DNA from: Bacteroidia bacterium
GTDB lineage: Bacteria > Bacteroidota > Bacteroidia > CAIKAF01
Direction of reading: 5' to 3'
NCBI GenBank assembly: GCA_030427255.1
Contig: JAUHWY010000026.1
Location: forward strand, 1-48,831
DNA length: 48,831 bases
Shown here piece by piece: positions 1 to 7,655 of the stretch. The position numbers and the translations under genes were made by a program. The notes beneath the pieces are model-generated. The model had not been told where the DNA came from. It ran no database searches and worked only from the letters and a program-made list of their open reading frames with translations. The first letter of the stretch is position 1. Every line of letters begins with the position of its first letter.

Positions 1-361
1 AAGTGATGGGCCCTGCTTTTTTAGAAGATTAGAAATTCTATCCGCCCCATGCCTGCGGCCTCCTAAGCCCAACAGGCGGGAGGCTAATTGGTGCCGGGCG
101 TTCCGCAAAGCTCCACACCGGCAACAATGGAGACCATTGATGCGGTGCGTTTTCGCGACAAATTAAGGCGCAGACAAATTGAGAGGCCGGAGTTTACCCA
201 TTGTAAATGAGGACCTTGAAATTTGGCTGCAACGCAAAGTTGCCGCTAGAATAGCATCGCATCAATAGTCTCCAAAAGCCTCCCAAGCCCATTACACTCA
301 GGGGGTCCTCCGTCCGGGCGGGGGGCCATTCTATTAAAATCCTTGAACCTTTCGACCGAAC
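1..361. other. GC-rich intergenic hairpin region
   Basis: No gene is visible. The stretch is GC-rich and carries a short inverted repeat, GGGAGGCT at 78-85 with AGCCTCCC at 277-284. This pair encloses a copy of the 143-bp repeat (130-272). The right edge (about 300-345) holds the motif CGGGGGGCCAT followed by an AT-rich stretch, also seen at the right edge of the hairpin region near 10800. It lies 3' of the minus-strand gene that ends at 362, so it could also take part in ending that transcript. No U-run terminator of standard form is seen. Confidence 0.55.
130..272 (-). repeat. 143-bp inverted-repeat element, copy A
   Basis: This is one of four copies of exactly 143 bp in the window and the only one in reverse orientation. 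It begins GAGACCATTGATGCG and ends CGCATCAATAGTCTC, so the ends form a terminal inverted repeat of about 15 bp with one mismatch. The inside carries two small hairpins conserved in all copies: a GGCAAC/GTTGC stem, and a TTTAC/GTAAA stem whose loop differs from the other copies (AATGG here on the reverse strand, AATTA elsewhere). No open reading frame is conserved. It is either a non-autonomous (MITE-like) repeat or a structured RNA. This is the most diverged copy. Confidence 0.8.
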
Positions 362-892
362 TTATTTGGGAGGCAAGGGAATATCCCAAGGGTCGGTCCA
401 GGTTTTATCGCTTAAGGGGCTTCGGGTGCGTGCGTCAAGCACTTTCCATCGGCCTTTTTCGCGCACCAATATGTAGTGGTTTTGCCGTGCATCCAGGGCA
501 TATAAGCCATCCTGATAGCTAAAGGCAACTACAGGCGCACCAAACCAACTTTTGTTTTCAATAAGTCCAAGCTTTCCCTTGCGCCATCCTAAATAGGCAT
601 AAACGGGGTGGTGCACTTGCACCAAGCTATCAAACATCATGGGCAACACCTCCGGAGGGTCGGCATGTTTATTGAATACTCCCCATTGTTTGCTACGAGA
701 GGATCGGGCAAAAAAGATGCCGCTAAAGGCTCCTGTTTCTCTGTCGGGCAAAGGAATAATGGAATCGGCATCTGCAAGCTTACGCAGGGCTTCACGTTCT
801 TTGGGAAGGGTCATGTCGTGGTCTTGCGCCCTTAAGGTGAAACCCGCCGCCAAAAAAACAAACCAAATGCAGATGTAATAGATGCTGCGCAT
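362..892 (-). CDS. exported WG-repeat-like protein
   Basis: A 176-residue protein with an N-terminal signal peptide (residues 1-22, ending LRAQ). The mature part contains three short segments of the WG beta-repeat type: QWGVFN near residue 69, GKLGLI near 106 and GRWKVLD near 147. These repeats build small beta-structures in exported proteins of Bacteroidota. The protein is shorter than most WG proteins, which carry many repeats. Its function is unknown. It lies downstream of the aminotransferase gene on the same strand, with a 55-bp gap, and could be co-transcribed, but nothing links the functions. The start is chosen because the signal peptide begins there. Confidence 0.75.
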   Translation of the reverse strand: MRSIYYICIWFVFLAAGFTLRAQDHDMTLPKEREALRKLADADSIIPLPDRETGAFSGIFFARSSRSKQWGVFNKHADPPEVLPMMFDSLVQVHHPVYAYLGWRKGKLGLIENKSWFGAPVVAFSYQDGLYALDARQNHYILVREKGRWKVLDARTRSPLSDKTWTDPWDIPLPPK

Positions 893-947
893 GCCAAAAT
901 TCTATGCTTCAAAGTACGGGATTCTGCAATGAAAACAAAGCCCGCCT

Positions 948-2288
948 TTATTTGCGCATTTTGGGCTTGGTATTGAAGTTGTCCACTTTTCTAAATACAG
1001 CCTCCAGAGGCTTTCCTTTAAGTTTGGAAGCAACATCTCCCCCTTCAATGGCTTCTTTCACCAAGGGGAGCACGGCTTCGTAAGCCTTAAGGGTGTATTC
1101 AATGTCTTCGTCGCTGTGGGCTGCCATCATATTGTGGTTGCCCTGCCAAAGCACACCTCGTTTTACCATTTCTTGTTGGAAATAGGCTTTTACTTCCAAA
1201 GCATTACCAGCCGCAGGTAGCAAAGCAACCGTGGTGCGGCAAGGATATCCTTTGCACAAGGTATAGGCTTCCATTCCAAATTTAGACACCAAGGCGTTGT
1301 AGCCATCCATGAGTTTTTGGCCTTTACGCGCCAGGTCTGCCGGAACGTCATGCTTTTCCAGCTCGTCCAAGGTTGCCATGGTAGCTGCCAGAGATAAGGC
1401 TTCGCCGCCAAAAGTGGTAAAGAAAAAGACATCGGTATTGAAATGGTCCATTACGTCTTTTCTTCCCGTCAAGAAGGCAATAGGCATGCCGTTGGCTACT
1501 GCTTTAGAATACACGGCCAAGTCGGGCTTAATGCCAAAATAGGCTTGGGCTCCACCCAAGGCTAACCTAAAGCCGGTCCACATTTCATCAAAGATGAGCA
1601 AGGTGCCGTTTTCTTTGCAAAGGCGGGCAACCTCTTCTAAATAGCCATCCTTTGGCTTATCAAACACAAAAGGCTCCAAAATCACTGCGGCAACGTCTCC
1701 GTCTAAGGCTTCTTTTAAGGAGTCAATGTTGTTGTAATCAAAGGTATTGGTAAGGTCTTTTACGGCTTCGGGAATTCCGGCATCTCGTGTGGTTACGCCA
1801 ATATACCAGTCGTGCCAACCATGATAACCGCAACACAAAACCCGCTCGCGTCCGGTAAAGGCACGCGCAATGCGAATGGCGGCAGAACATACGTCGGCGC
1901 CTGATTTGGAAATACGCACCGACTCGGCATTGGGTATGATTTGTTGTAAGCGCTCCACTACCGTGTATTCCAATTCGTGCATAAGCGAAAAGGTAATGCC
2001 GTCTTCCAGCTGGGCACGAATGGCCTGATCGACCGCAGGCCAAGCATAGCCCAAAGAAAGTGGGCCAATACCTGCATTCCAGTCCAAATATTCGTTGCCG
2101 TCTACATCCCACACTCGGCTTCCCTTTCCCTTTTTGAGGTAAATAGGACAAGCTCCTAGGCTGTATTGGCCTGGGCCTTTGGCTAAGGTTTGGGTTGGAG
2201 GGGCCATGCATTGCAAGGCCTTTTCATAGATTTCGAGTGAGCGGCTAATGTTGGGGTAGTCGTTCTGTAAGGATACGGTATTCGGCAT
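948..2288 (-). CDS. class III aminotransferase, glutamate-1-semialdehyde aminomutase-like
   Basis: A 446-residue PLP-dependent class III aminotransferase of the glutamate-1-semialdehyde 2,1-aminomutase type. Visible features are the substrate-side motif DVDGNEYLDWNAGIGP near residue 60, the PLP-phosphate-binding SGADV near 130, the GYHGWHDW motif near 155, the cofactor-contacting IFDEMWTGFR near 233, and the Schiff-base lysine in YSKAVANGMP near 262. The gene follows a stand-alone transketolase C-terminal half with a 10-bp gap, so they form a two-gene unit. Such aminotransferases beside half-transketolases occur in sugar or surface-glycan pathways, so I do not call it hemL. The fold is certain and the substrate is not known. 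Confidence 0.85.
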   Translation of the reverse strand: MPNTVSLQNDYPNISRSLEIYEKALQCMAPPTQTLAKGPGQYSLGACPIYLKKGKGSRVWDVDGNEYLDWNAGIGPLSLGYAWPAVDQAIRAQLEDGITFSLMHELEYTVVERLQQIIPNAESVRISKSGADVCSAAIRIARAFTGRERVLCCGYHGWHDWYIGVTTRDAGIPEAVKDLTNTFDYNNIDSLKEALDGDVAAVILEPFVFDKPKDGYLEEVARLCKENGTLLIFDEMWTGFRLALGGAQAYFGIKPDLAVYSKAVANGMPIAFLTGRKDVMDHFNTDVFFFTTFGGEALSLAATMATLDELEKHDVPADLARKGQKLMDGYNALVSKFGMEAYTLCKGYPCRTTVALLPAAGNALEVKAYFQQEMVKRGVLWQGNHNMMAAHSDEDIEYTLKAYEAVLPLVKEAIEGGDVASKLKGKPLEAVFRKVDNFNTKPKMRK

Positions 2289-2298
2289 ATGGTAGTTT

Positions 2299-3276
2299 TT
2301 ATTCTACAAAAGGAAGGGTACTGCCTGTTCCCTCGGCGGCATTGCCTAGCGAGGCCAGTACTTGTTCTTTATTAAATGCAATGTTCATTTGCTCTAGGAT
2401 GCGCACAGCCATTTGTGGCCCTGTAAATCCTTCGTAACGTAGCACTTCGGTTAGCAGCCCGGGTTTAAACCAGCGTTGATCCAAGGCTATGGAGTGCACC
2501 GGAGCAGTGCGCTGCTTGTCGAGCAACCATTCGGCAATGATGCTGTAAAGCCCACCGATTTTAAAGTGGTCTTCTACCACAAAAATGGGCACTCCCGAAG
2601 CGGTGATTTCGCTTAAAAACGCTTCATCGATAGGGACCAAACTGCGCATGTTGGCTATGCCCACAGAAAGCCCCTGCGATTCGAGCAGGTCTTTGGTTTT
2701 GAGTACCTCTTCGAGCAGCATGCCATGCACCAAAATCCAAAGATCTTTACCCTCTTGCAAACGCTCGGCTTTGCCGATTTCAAAGGGCAGGTGTGCAATG
2801 ACTCCGGGACGGGTATTTACTCTAAGGTAAGCAGGTTGTGGGCTGTCCCAGATGGTTTCTAACATGCCTACCATGTCTTCGTTGTCGGCGGGGCTAAACA
2901 CCTGCATGCCGGGAATGCCGCGCATGAGACCAATGTCTTCTATGGCTTGGTGGGTAGGTCCGTTGCCATCGGACAGCAGGCCGGGTACAAAACTCGAAAG
3001 CTTAACCGGAAGTCCCGGAATGCCAATGTCGGTGCGTATGAATTCAAAGGCCCGCATGGTTAAAAAAGAACCCAAGGCATGTACAATGGGGCGTCTACCA
3101 CGGAGGGCAAGGCCTGCCGAGGCACCAATCATGGTTTGTTCCGTAATGCCGGTGTCTATGAGCCTATCGCCTAAAATGGGAGGCAAGCTCCGGATGAGTG
3201 CACGGTTCTCGGCGGTCATTACTACCACCTCTTCGTTGGCCAGTGCGTAATCGCGTATGCGTTCTTCGTAAGTCAT
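2299..3276 (-). CDS. transketolase, C-terminal subunit (stand-alone)
   Basis: A 325-residue protein corresponding to the pyrimidine-binding and C-terminal domains of transketolase. The catalytic glutamate sits in DTGITEQ near residue 46, followed by the alternating G/A-rich helix ASAGLALRG, and the C-terminal swivel domain includes FVVEDH near 238. The pyrophosphate-binding N-terminal half (GDG motif) is normally encoded next to it in split transketolases, but none is present in this window. Upstream lies a divergent lipoprotein gene and downstream the aminotransferase. The complementary subunit must be encoded elsewhere, or the protein has a different partner. The start ATG at 3276 fits the family N-terminus. 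Confidence 0.85.
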   Translation of the reverse strand: MTYEERIRDYALANEEVVVMTAENRALIRSLPPILGDRLIDTGITEQTMIGASAGLALRGRRPIVHALGSFLTMRAFEFIRTDIGIPGLPVKLSSFVPGLLSDGNGPTHQAIEDIGLMRGIPGMQVFSPADNEDMVGMLETIWDSPQPAYLRVNTRPGVIAHLPFEIGKAERLQEGKDLWILVHGMLLEEVLKTKDLLESQGLSVGIANMRSLVPIDEAFLSEITASGVPIFVVEDHFKIGGLYSIIAEWLLDKQRTAPVHSIALDQRWFKPGLLTEVLRYEGFTGPQMAVRILEQMNIAFNKEQVLASLGNAAEGTGSTLPFVE

Positions 3277-3361
3277 GCCTTTTGGAGTCTGCTGCGAAGG
3301 TACAAAAAGGGAAAGACCCTACACATCGAAACCCTCCCGACCAATTATAGGAAAGACGCCG

Positions 3362-3390
3362 TTGGCTTTGGCACGGAATTGGTTACTTTG
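3362..3390 (+). promoter_or_regulatory. putative Bacteroidota-type promoter
   Basis: A -33 element TTGG (3362-3365) and a -7 element TTACTTTG (3383-3390, one mismatch to TAnnTTTG) are separated by 17 bp. They lie just upstream of the ATG at 3407, predicting a very short leader. It would drive the lipoprotein gene. Pattern match only. Confidence 0.35.
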
Positions 3391-3406
3391 CATTTAAAAT
3401 ACAGGT

Positions 3407-4627
3407 ATGCTGCGCTTTTCTACTTTACATACTTCCGTTTTTGCCCGTTTTTCTTTTGGGGCAAGCGTGCTCCCTTGGCTTTTTTTAACCTTAGCCCTTC
3501 AGAGCTGCATGACGGCTTCCAAGGCTTTTGAGCAAGGACGCTACGATCAAGCCATTCAATTGGCGGCGGCAAAGCTTCATAAAAGACCAAGCGACGTTAA
3601 GCATATGCAAATCATGGCCTCCGCCTTTCGAATGGCCAATGAGGCCGACTTTTCTCGTATTCGAACCTTGGAATTGAGCGATTCTCCCACCGCCTGGGAG
3701 AATATCCACAACATATACCGACAGCTGGAAAGCCGTCAAGCCATTGTAAAAAGGGCTTTAGATCAGGGCTCCAGGCTTTTGCCCTCCGACCAGTTTACTT
3801 TTAGGGACTATTCGGCAGATTTGGCAGACTCTAAAAATCGTGCCGTAGAAGACTTGTATGTGGCGGCCCAAGAACTTTTGGCCAAAGCCAACCGCTTTGA
3901 TGCACGTACGGCATACGATAAGCTGCAACGTGTGCAACGCTTAAATCCGGGCTACAAAGACTCAGAAAATTTATTGCGCAGAGCAAAGGCCGCAGGAGTA
4001 ACAAGGATTATGGTAACTCTGCAGCCCGCCGAAGGGCTTTCCGTTCCGGTAGCTTTTGAAGAAGAGGTGCGGCGGATTGACTTGAATGCCTTAAATACCC
4101 AATGGGTAGAGTTTACGCAAGTAGAAATTATGAACGAACCCAACCATTATTATATGGAGGTAAGGTTTGACCAATTTGTGGTTTCTCCGGAGCAAATTCG
4201 GGAGCGCAATTACGAAGAAAAGGCACGAGTAGAAGACGGTTGGGAGTACAAAAAGAACGCCGATGGATCTATTGCCCGAGATACCTCAGGCAACCGCATT
4301 AAGGTTACCGTGTTTAGAGAGGTTAAAGTCAGGGTGCGTTTGTACCAACAAATCAAAACGGCTTCTGCGCTGGGCAGCATACAAATGGCCGATGGCAGCA
4401 GTGGAGAAATCTTAGCACAGCGGAAGTTTTCGGGCTCAGCAGAGTTTTTGAACGAATGGGGATCGGCTCGGGGCGACAACAGAGCCTTATCCAAGCAAAG
4501 CCGCAGGGCCATGAATGGAAGGCGCTTGGCCTTTCCTACGGATGCAGCGCTGATGCAACAAGCGGCACCTCAGTTTAGAGCTCAAATGTTTAGTCAAATC
4601 CAGGCATTACGAAGCTTGGCCAAATAA
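3407..4627 (+). CDS. TPR-like lipoprotein of unknown function
   Basis: A 406-residue protein with a long hydrophobic signal region and a lipobox LQSC (cysteine at residue 34), so it is predicted to be a lipoprotein. Residues about 35-190 are alpha-helical and start with a TPR-like motif (AFEQGRYDQAIQLAAAKL). The rest is beta-rich with charged segments, including EEKARVEDGWEYKKN near residue 270. The C-terminus contains RAQMFSQIQALRSLAK. I do not recognise a named family. It is monocistronic, divergent from the transketolase unit and convergent with the TetR gene. The intergenic region after it holds a hairpin element. Confidence 0.8.
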   Translation: MLRFSTLHTSVFARFSFGASVLPWLFLTLALQSCMTASKAFEQGRYDQAIQLAAAKLHKRPSDVKHMQIMASAFRMANEADFSRIRTLELSDSPTAWENIHNIYRQLESRQAIVKRALDQGSRLLPSDQFTFRDYSADLADSKNRAVEDLYVAAQELLAKANRFDARTAYDKLQRVQRLNPGYKDSENLLRRAKAAGVTRIMVTLQPAEGLSVPVAFEEEVRRIDLNALNTQWVEFTQVEIMNEPNHYYMEVRFDQFVVSPEQIRERNYEEKARVEDGWEYKKNADGSIARDTSGNRIKVTVFREVKVRVRLYQQIKTASALGSIQMADGSSGEILAQRKFSGSAEFLNEWGSARGDNRALSKQSRRAMNGRRLAFPTDAALMQQAAPQFRAQMFSQIQALRSLAK

Positions 4628-4656
4628 AGGGTCTCGGTTTGGACCGAAATATTTTA

Positions 4657-4812
4657 TTGGAAGACGGGGCAGGGGGCGCACGGAAAGCCCGGAGCCCCAA
4701 GCCTTAGGGCAAAAGGAGCTGAAGCGGCTTGGAAAGCCCCTGCAAGCCCTATTTGCCCTTAGGCTTGGGGTGAGGACTTGGAGGAAGCACCCGGGAGCCC
4801 CCCAAAAAAAAC
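4657..4812 (+). repeat. GC-rich hairpin element H1
   Basis: Member of a five-copy family sharing the edges TTGGAAGACG...GGAAAGCCCGGAG on the left and GAGGACTTGGAGG...GCAC, then CCCC and an A-run, on the right. In this copy the central stem is a 19-nt arm at 4695-4713 and a 19-nt arm at 4752-4770 with a single T-T mismatch, enclosing a 38-nt loop. It lies between convergent genes. The A-run (about 4803-4811) would be a T-run 5' of the hairpin on the minus strand, so this is not a conventional terminator for the upstream plus-strand gene. Confidence 0.75.
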
Positions 4813-4829
4813 CCTTGGAAATTTTGAGC

Positions 4830-4857
4830 AAAAAAAAGACCCGACAAGTGCCGGGTC
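4830..4857 (-). terminator. rho-independent terminator of the TetR gene
   Basis: Read on the minus strand, GACCCG (4857-4852) pairs with CGGGTC (4843-4838) around an 8-nt loop, and eight T residues follow (4837-4830). It lies about 70 bp past the stop codon of the TetR gene, so it should end that transcript. Confidence 0.75.
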
Positions 4858-4873
4858 CAGGGTGTTAATTAAA

Positions 4874-4920
4874 GAACGAAGGAGAAAGAACGAAAAGAAC
4901 GAAAAGAACGTTTAAGAACG
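4874..4920. repeat. short GAACG tandem repeat
   Basis: GAACG occurs at 4874, 4888, 4897, 4906 and 4916, that is, at intervals of 14, 9, 9 and 10 bp with A-rich spacers. The block lies between the TetR stop codon and its terminator, so it would be in the 3' untranslated RNA as CGUUC repeats. Confidence 0.6.
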
Positions 4921-4928
4921 GGTCGCCA

Positions 4929-5591
4929 TTAGGCGTCTTGATTTGAGGCTACCGCAGAGGCTAAGGTTTGGCCTGCGCGGATAACAGCCGTTGGTTCTTG
5001 AAAGATGCCTTGGGCTTTCATGGTGAAATAACCCATAAAGGCTTCTTGCATGCTTAAGTTGCATGCTTTTAGCTCATTAGAATTGGTAAGGGAGCGTAAA
5101 AATGCCCGGTCGGCCAACACAATTACTTTGGGGTTTTGCGGCTTTAAATGCCCATCGCGCATGCCTTCCAGGTAAAATTGTTCCAACCATTCCAAAGAGA
5201 ACTTTTTGAAAGAGTCGATGGACTCCCAAAGTTCGGGGTGCGCTTGTTGCACGTCTTCCAGAAAACGTCCGGAAATGTGCTGCAATGCGCGGCCTACGAT
5301 TTCGAGGGCATGGATGTAGCGGTCGTGAAAGGGCTTGCCAAACTCAAACAATGCGTCTTTGAATTGAGCGATTTCGGCGAGTTTGGTTTCGATAATTTCG
5401 GAAACCAACATTTCGCGAGAGCTGAAATATTTGTAAAAAGTGGCTTTGCTGACGCCCACCGTGTGGATTACCTCGTCCATGCCCATGTGACGGAATCCTT
5501 GACTCAAAAACATGGGGGCTAGGGTTTCAAGCCACTCTTGCTTTACCTTAGAGTCGTCTCTTCTAATTTTTTTAACTGGTCTTCTTCCCAT
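4929..5591 (-). CDS. TetR family transcriptional regulator
   Basis: A 220-residue one-component regulator. The N-terminal helix-turn-helix region includes GMDEVIHTVGVSKATFYKYF (residues about 36-55), the typical TetR DNA-recognition segment, and a divergent C-terminal ligand domain follows. I start at the ATG at 5591 (MGRRPVKK), because the longer frame to 5705 adds 38 residues unlike any TetR N-terminus and would overlap the alkB coding region. It is divergent from the AlkB-type hydroxylase gene with a 96-bp shared control region, so it most likely represses or controls that gene, perhaps in response to hydrocarbon or fatty-acyl ligands. The ligand is inferred from the neighbour only. Confidence 0.88.
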   Translation of the reverse strand: MGRRPVKKIRRDDSKVKQEWLETLAPMFLSQGFRHMGMDEVIHTVGVSKATFYKYFSSREMLVSEIIETKLAEIAQFKDALFEFGKPFHDRYIHALEIVGRALQHISGRFLEDVQQAHPELWESIDSFKKFSLEWLEQFYLEGMRDGHLKPQNPKVIVLADRAFLRSLTNSNELKACNLSMQEAFMGYFTMKAQGIFQEPTAVIRAGQTLASAVASNQDA

Positions 5592-5635
5592 AATGCTAAA
5601 AAGTAGTTTGCCTGGTTGCGGTTTAAAAAGAACGA

Positions 5636-5667
5636 TTTGCAACGAAAGGCATTTGCTTTGTATCTTT
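5636..5667 (+). promoter_or_regulatory. putative promoter of the AlkB-type gene
   Basis: TTTG (5636-5639) as -33 and TATCTTT (5661-5667; the following base is C, so one mismatch to TAnnTTTG) as -7, separated by 21 bp, precede the ATG at 5688. The position inside the divergent TetR/alkB intergenic region fits. I found no clear operator palindrome here. Confidence 0.4.
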
Positions 5668-5687
5668 CTGTTATAAAGACAAGGCTC

Positions 5688-6749
5688 ATGCCAAAGACGC
5701 TGCACTATTTTCCCGGTTTTTTTTTCCCTTTGCTGCTTTTTGTTTCTATTTATTTGAAAAGCAGTTGGTTATGGTCTGTTCCTTTGGCGGGTTTTTTGTT
5801 TATTCCTATAATGGAACACCTCATGCCGCGCGCCAGAACGAATCCAAAGCCGTCGGAAGAACCGGTTTTGAGACAAAACAAAGCCTTTGATTTTTTATTG
5901 TATGCCAATGTGCCGCTGGTCTATCTTTTGATTTTTTTAACAGCAAGGCATTTTATGGATTCTGAACTCCCTTGGTATTTGGCCTTGGGTTGGCTCATAA
6001 GCTTAGGCATGGTATTGGGCGTGAACGGGATTAATGTGGCCCATGAGCTGGGGCACAGGAAAGAAAGCATGCATCATTTTTTGGCCATAATCCTATTGCT
6101 TCCTTCGTTTTACAATCATTTTTTTATTGAACACAACCATGGCCACCATAGGTGGGTTTCTACCGACCGCGATCCGGCTTCTGCGCGGTTCAATGAACCT
6201 CTGTACCTTTTTTGGTTTCGGTCTATGGTTGGAACGTGGTTTTCGGCTTGGCGTATAGAGGCCCAACTGCTTCAAAAGCGTGGAAAGTCGAGCTTTTCTT
6301 TGCACAACCGAATGCTGCATTATATGGTATTGCAATTGGCTTATGTATTGTTTTTGTATTTGGTGTTTGGGCCTGTGCCTGCTGCCGCCTTAGTTTTTGC
6401 GGGGTTGGTGGGCATTTTAATGCTGGAAACGGTAAATTATATAGAACACTATGGGCTGCGCCGAAAGGAAACGGCCCCAGGGCGCTACGAACCCGTGCAG
6501 CCTTGGCACAGTTGGAACAGCGACCATGCCTTAGGTCGATTTGTTTTGTTTGAACTGCCCAGGCATTCAGACCATCATTACCGTGCCTCACGTAAATACC
6601 AAATATTACGTCACCGGGAAGATGCCCCGGCCTTGCCTTTGGGTTACCCCGGTTCTATGCTGTTGGCTATGCTTCCACCCTTGTGGTTTAGTCTAATGAA
6701 CCCACGGGTAAAAGCTCTTGAATTGGAACATCAACAGCCGCAAGCGTAG
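5688..6749 (+). CDS. alkB: AlkB-type alkane 1-monooxygenase (membrane di-iron)
   Basis: A 353-residue integral-membrane di-iron hydroxylase. All four histidine boxes of the AlkB family are visible: HELGHR, EHNHGHH, NYIEHYG and RHSDHH. Hydrophobic membrane segments precede and separate them. The enzyme oxidises the terminal carbon of alkanes using rubredoxin-delivered electrons. No rubredoxin gene is in the window, so electron partners are elsewhere. I start at the ATG at 5688 (MPKTLHYFPG), which leaves a shared promoter region with the divergent TetR gene; the upstream ATG at 5616 adds 24 polar residues that do not fit. The length is near the family's usual 370-400. Other fatty-acid hydroxylases share the boxes, but NYxEHYG favours AlkB. 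Confidence 0.88.
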   Translation: MPKTLHYFPGFFFPLLLFVSIYLKSSWLWSVPLAGFLFIPIMEHLMPRARTNPKPSEEPVLRQNKAFDFLLYANVPLVYLLIFLTARHFMDSELPWYLALGWLISLGMVLGVNGINVAHELGHRKESMHHFLAIILLLPSFYNHFFIEHNHGHHRWVSTDRDPASARFNEPLYLFWFRSMVGTWFSAWRIEAQLLQKRGKSSFSLHNRMLHYMVLQLAYVLFLYLVFGPVPAAALVFAGLVGILMLETVNYIEHYGLRRKETAPGRYEPVQPWHSWNSDHALGRFVLFELPRHSDHHYRASRKYQILRHREDAPALPLGYPGSMLLAMLPPLWFSLMNPRVKALELEHQQPQA

Positions 6750-6780
6750 CAAGAAGAAAGGCACAAGGCATAGACCTTGA

Positions 6781-6809
6781 TTGGGTTAAAGCTTCTGTGC
6801 TTACCTTAG
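6781..6809 (+). promoter_or_regulatory. putative promoter of the sugar-kinase/ppx unit
   Basis: TTGG (6781-6784) and TACCTTAG (6802-6809, one mismatch to TAnnTTTG) are spaced 17 bp apart. The -7 element ends only 4 bp before the ATG at 6814, which would make the transcript nearly leaderless. Pattern match only. Confidence 0.3.
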
Positions 6810-6813
6810 AGCT

Positions 6814-7653
6814 ATGAAACGCTTACTTGCCGAGGCGGGCTCAACCAAAACCCAGTGGGCGGCCACAGGCCTTCCTTTGGTTTCAGGGCCGGGAATGAAT
6901 CCCGGAATTCAATCTACCGAAGCGTTGATGGAGGCTTTGCCGGACTCCTTAAAAGGGTATATGCCCGAAGCCTTCTACTTTTTTGGTGCAGGATGTTCCT
7001 CTCCTCAAGCCGAAGAACGCATTCGAAAGGTGGTAAAACATTGGTTTCCTGAAGTGCAAACGGTGGTGGTGGGGCACGATATTTTGGCAGCGGCCCTGGC
7101 CTGCTGTGGAAATCAAGCGGGGATTGTGGGCATTTTAGGAACCGGAGCCAACAGCGCTTGCTTTGATGGTGAGCGCATCGTAGATAGTATTGCCGCTCCC
7201 GGTTATGTTTTTGCTGATGAGGGGGGAGGCACCTGGTTGGGCAAACATTTTCTTTTGGATTTTATGCGGGCAAAGCTTCCCGAAGCCTTGCACAGAGCTG
7301 CGCAGGAGCGATTTCCTGATTTGTCCGAAGCCTGGATTGTGGACCAAACCTACCGAAAACCCCGGCCCAACGCTTTTTTGGCAAGCTTTGTTCCCTTTTT
7401 GGCGGAGCAATTGGAGGGTAGCGATTATGTACAAAACCTGATAGATGAAGGTATGGACGCCTTTTTTAAAGCCCATATCTTACCTTATACGGACCATCAG
7501 AAACTGCCGATTCATGCCGTGGGCAGCATAGCTTTTGTATTTTCGGCAGCGTTTTGGGCTTGTGCCAAAAAGCATGGATGTGTGCCGGGGAAAATCATTC
7601 AGCGCCCCATCGATGCCTTGGCCAAGCATTATTCCATTGGCATAGAAGCATAA
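6814..7653 (+). CDS. BadF/BadG-type ATPase, probable N-acetylglucosamine kinase
   Basis: A 279-residue member of the BadF/BadG/BcrA/BcrD branch of the ASKHA ATPases. The phosphate-1 loop is EAGSTKTQWA at residues 7-16, and the phosphate-2 loop is GILGTGANSA near 108, followed by DEGGGTWLGKHFL near 134. That last motif is typical of GlcNAc kinases, which feed cell-wall amino sugar back to GlcNAc-6-phosphate. The gene is two bases upstream of the Ppx/GppA gene and on the same strand, so the two are co-transcribed. The sugar specificity is inferred from family membership; other amino sugars are possible. Confidence 0.82.
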   Translation: MKRLLAEAGSTKTQWAATGLPLVSGPGMNPGIQSTEALMEALPDSLKGYMPEAFYFFGAGCSSPQAEERIRKVVKHWFPEVQTVVVGHDILAAALACCGNQAGIVGILGTGANSACFDGERIVDSIAAPGYVFADEGGGTWLGKHFLLDFMRAKLPEALHRAAQERFPDLSEAWIVDQTYRKPRPNAFLASFVPFLAEQLEGSDYVQNLIDEGMDAFFKAHILPYTDHQKLPIHAVGSIAFVFSAAFWACAKKHGCVPGKIIQRPIDALAKHYSIGIEA

Positions 7654-7655
7654 TT

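Noticed and set aside
948-2288. hemL (haem pathway glutamate-1-semialdehyde aminomutase)
   Set aside because: The pairing with a half-transketolase and the lack of other haem genes argue against the housekeeping role. The fold alone does not decide it.
4657-4812. H1-H5 as ordinary rho-independent terminators
   Set aside because: The A-run follows the hairpin on the plus strand, so on the minus strand the T-run precedes the hairpin. The conserved edges and long stems also exceed terminator needs. H5's A-run does serve a separate minus-strand terminator.
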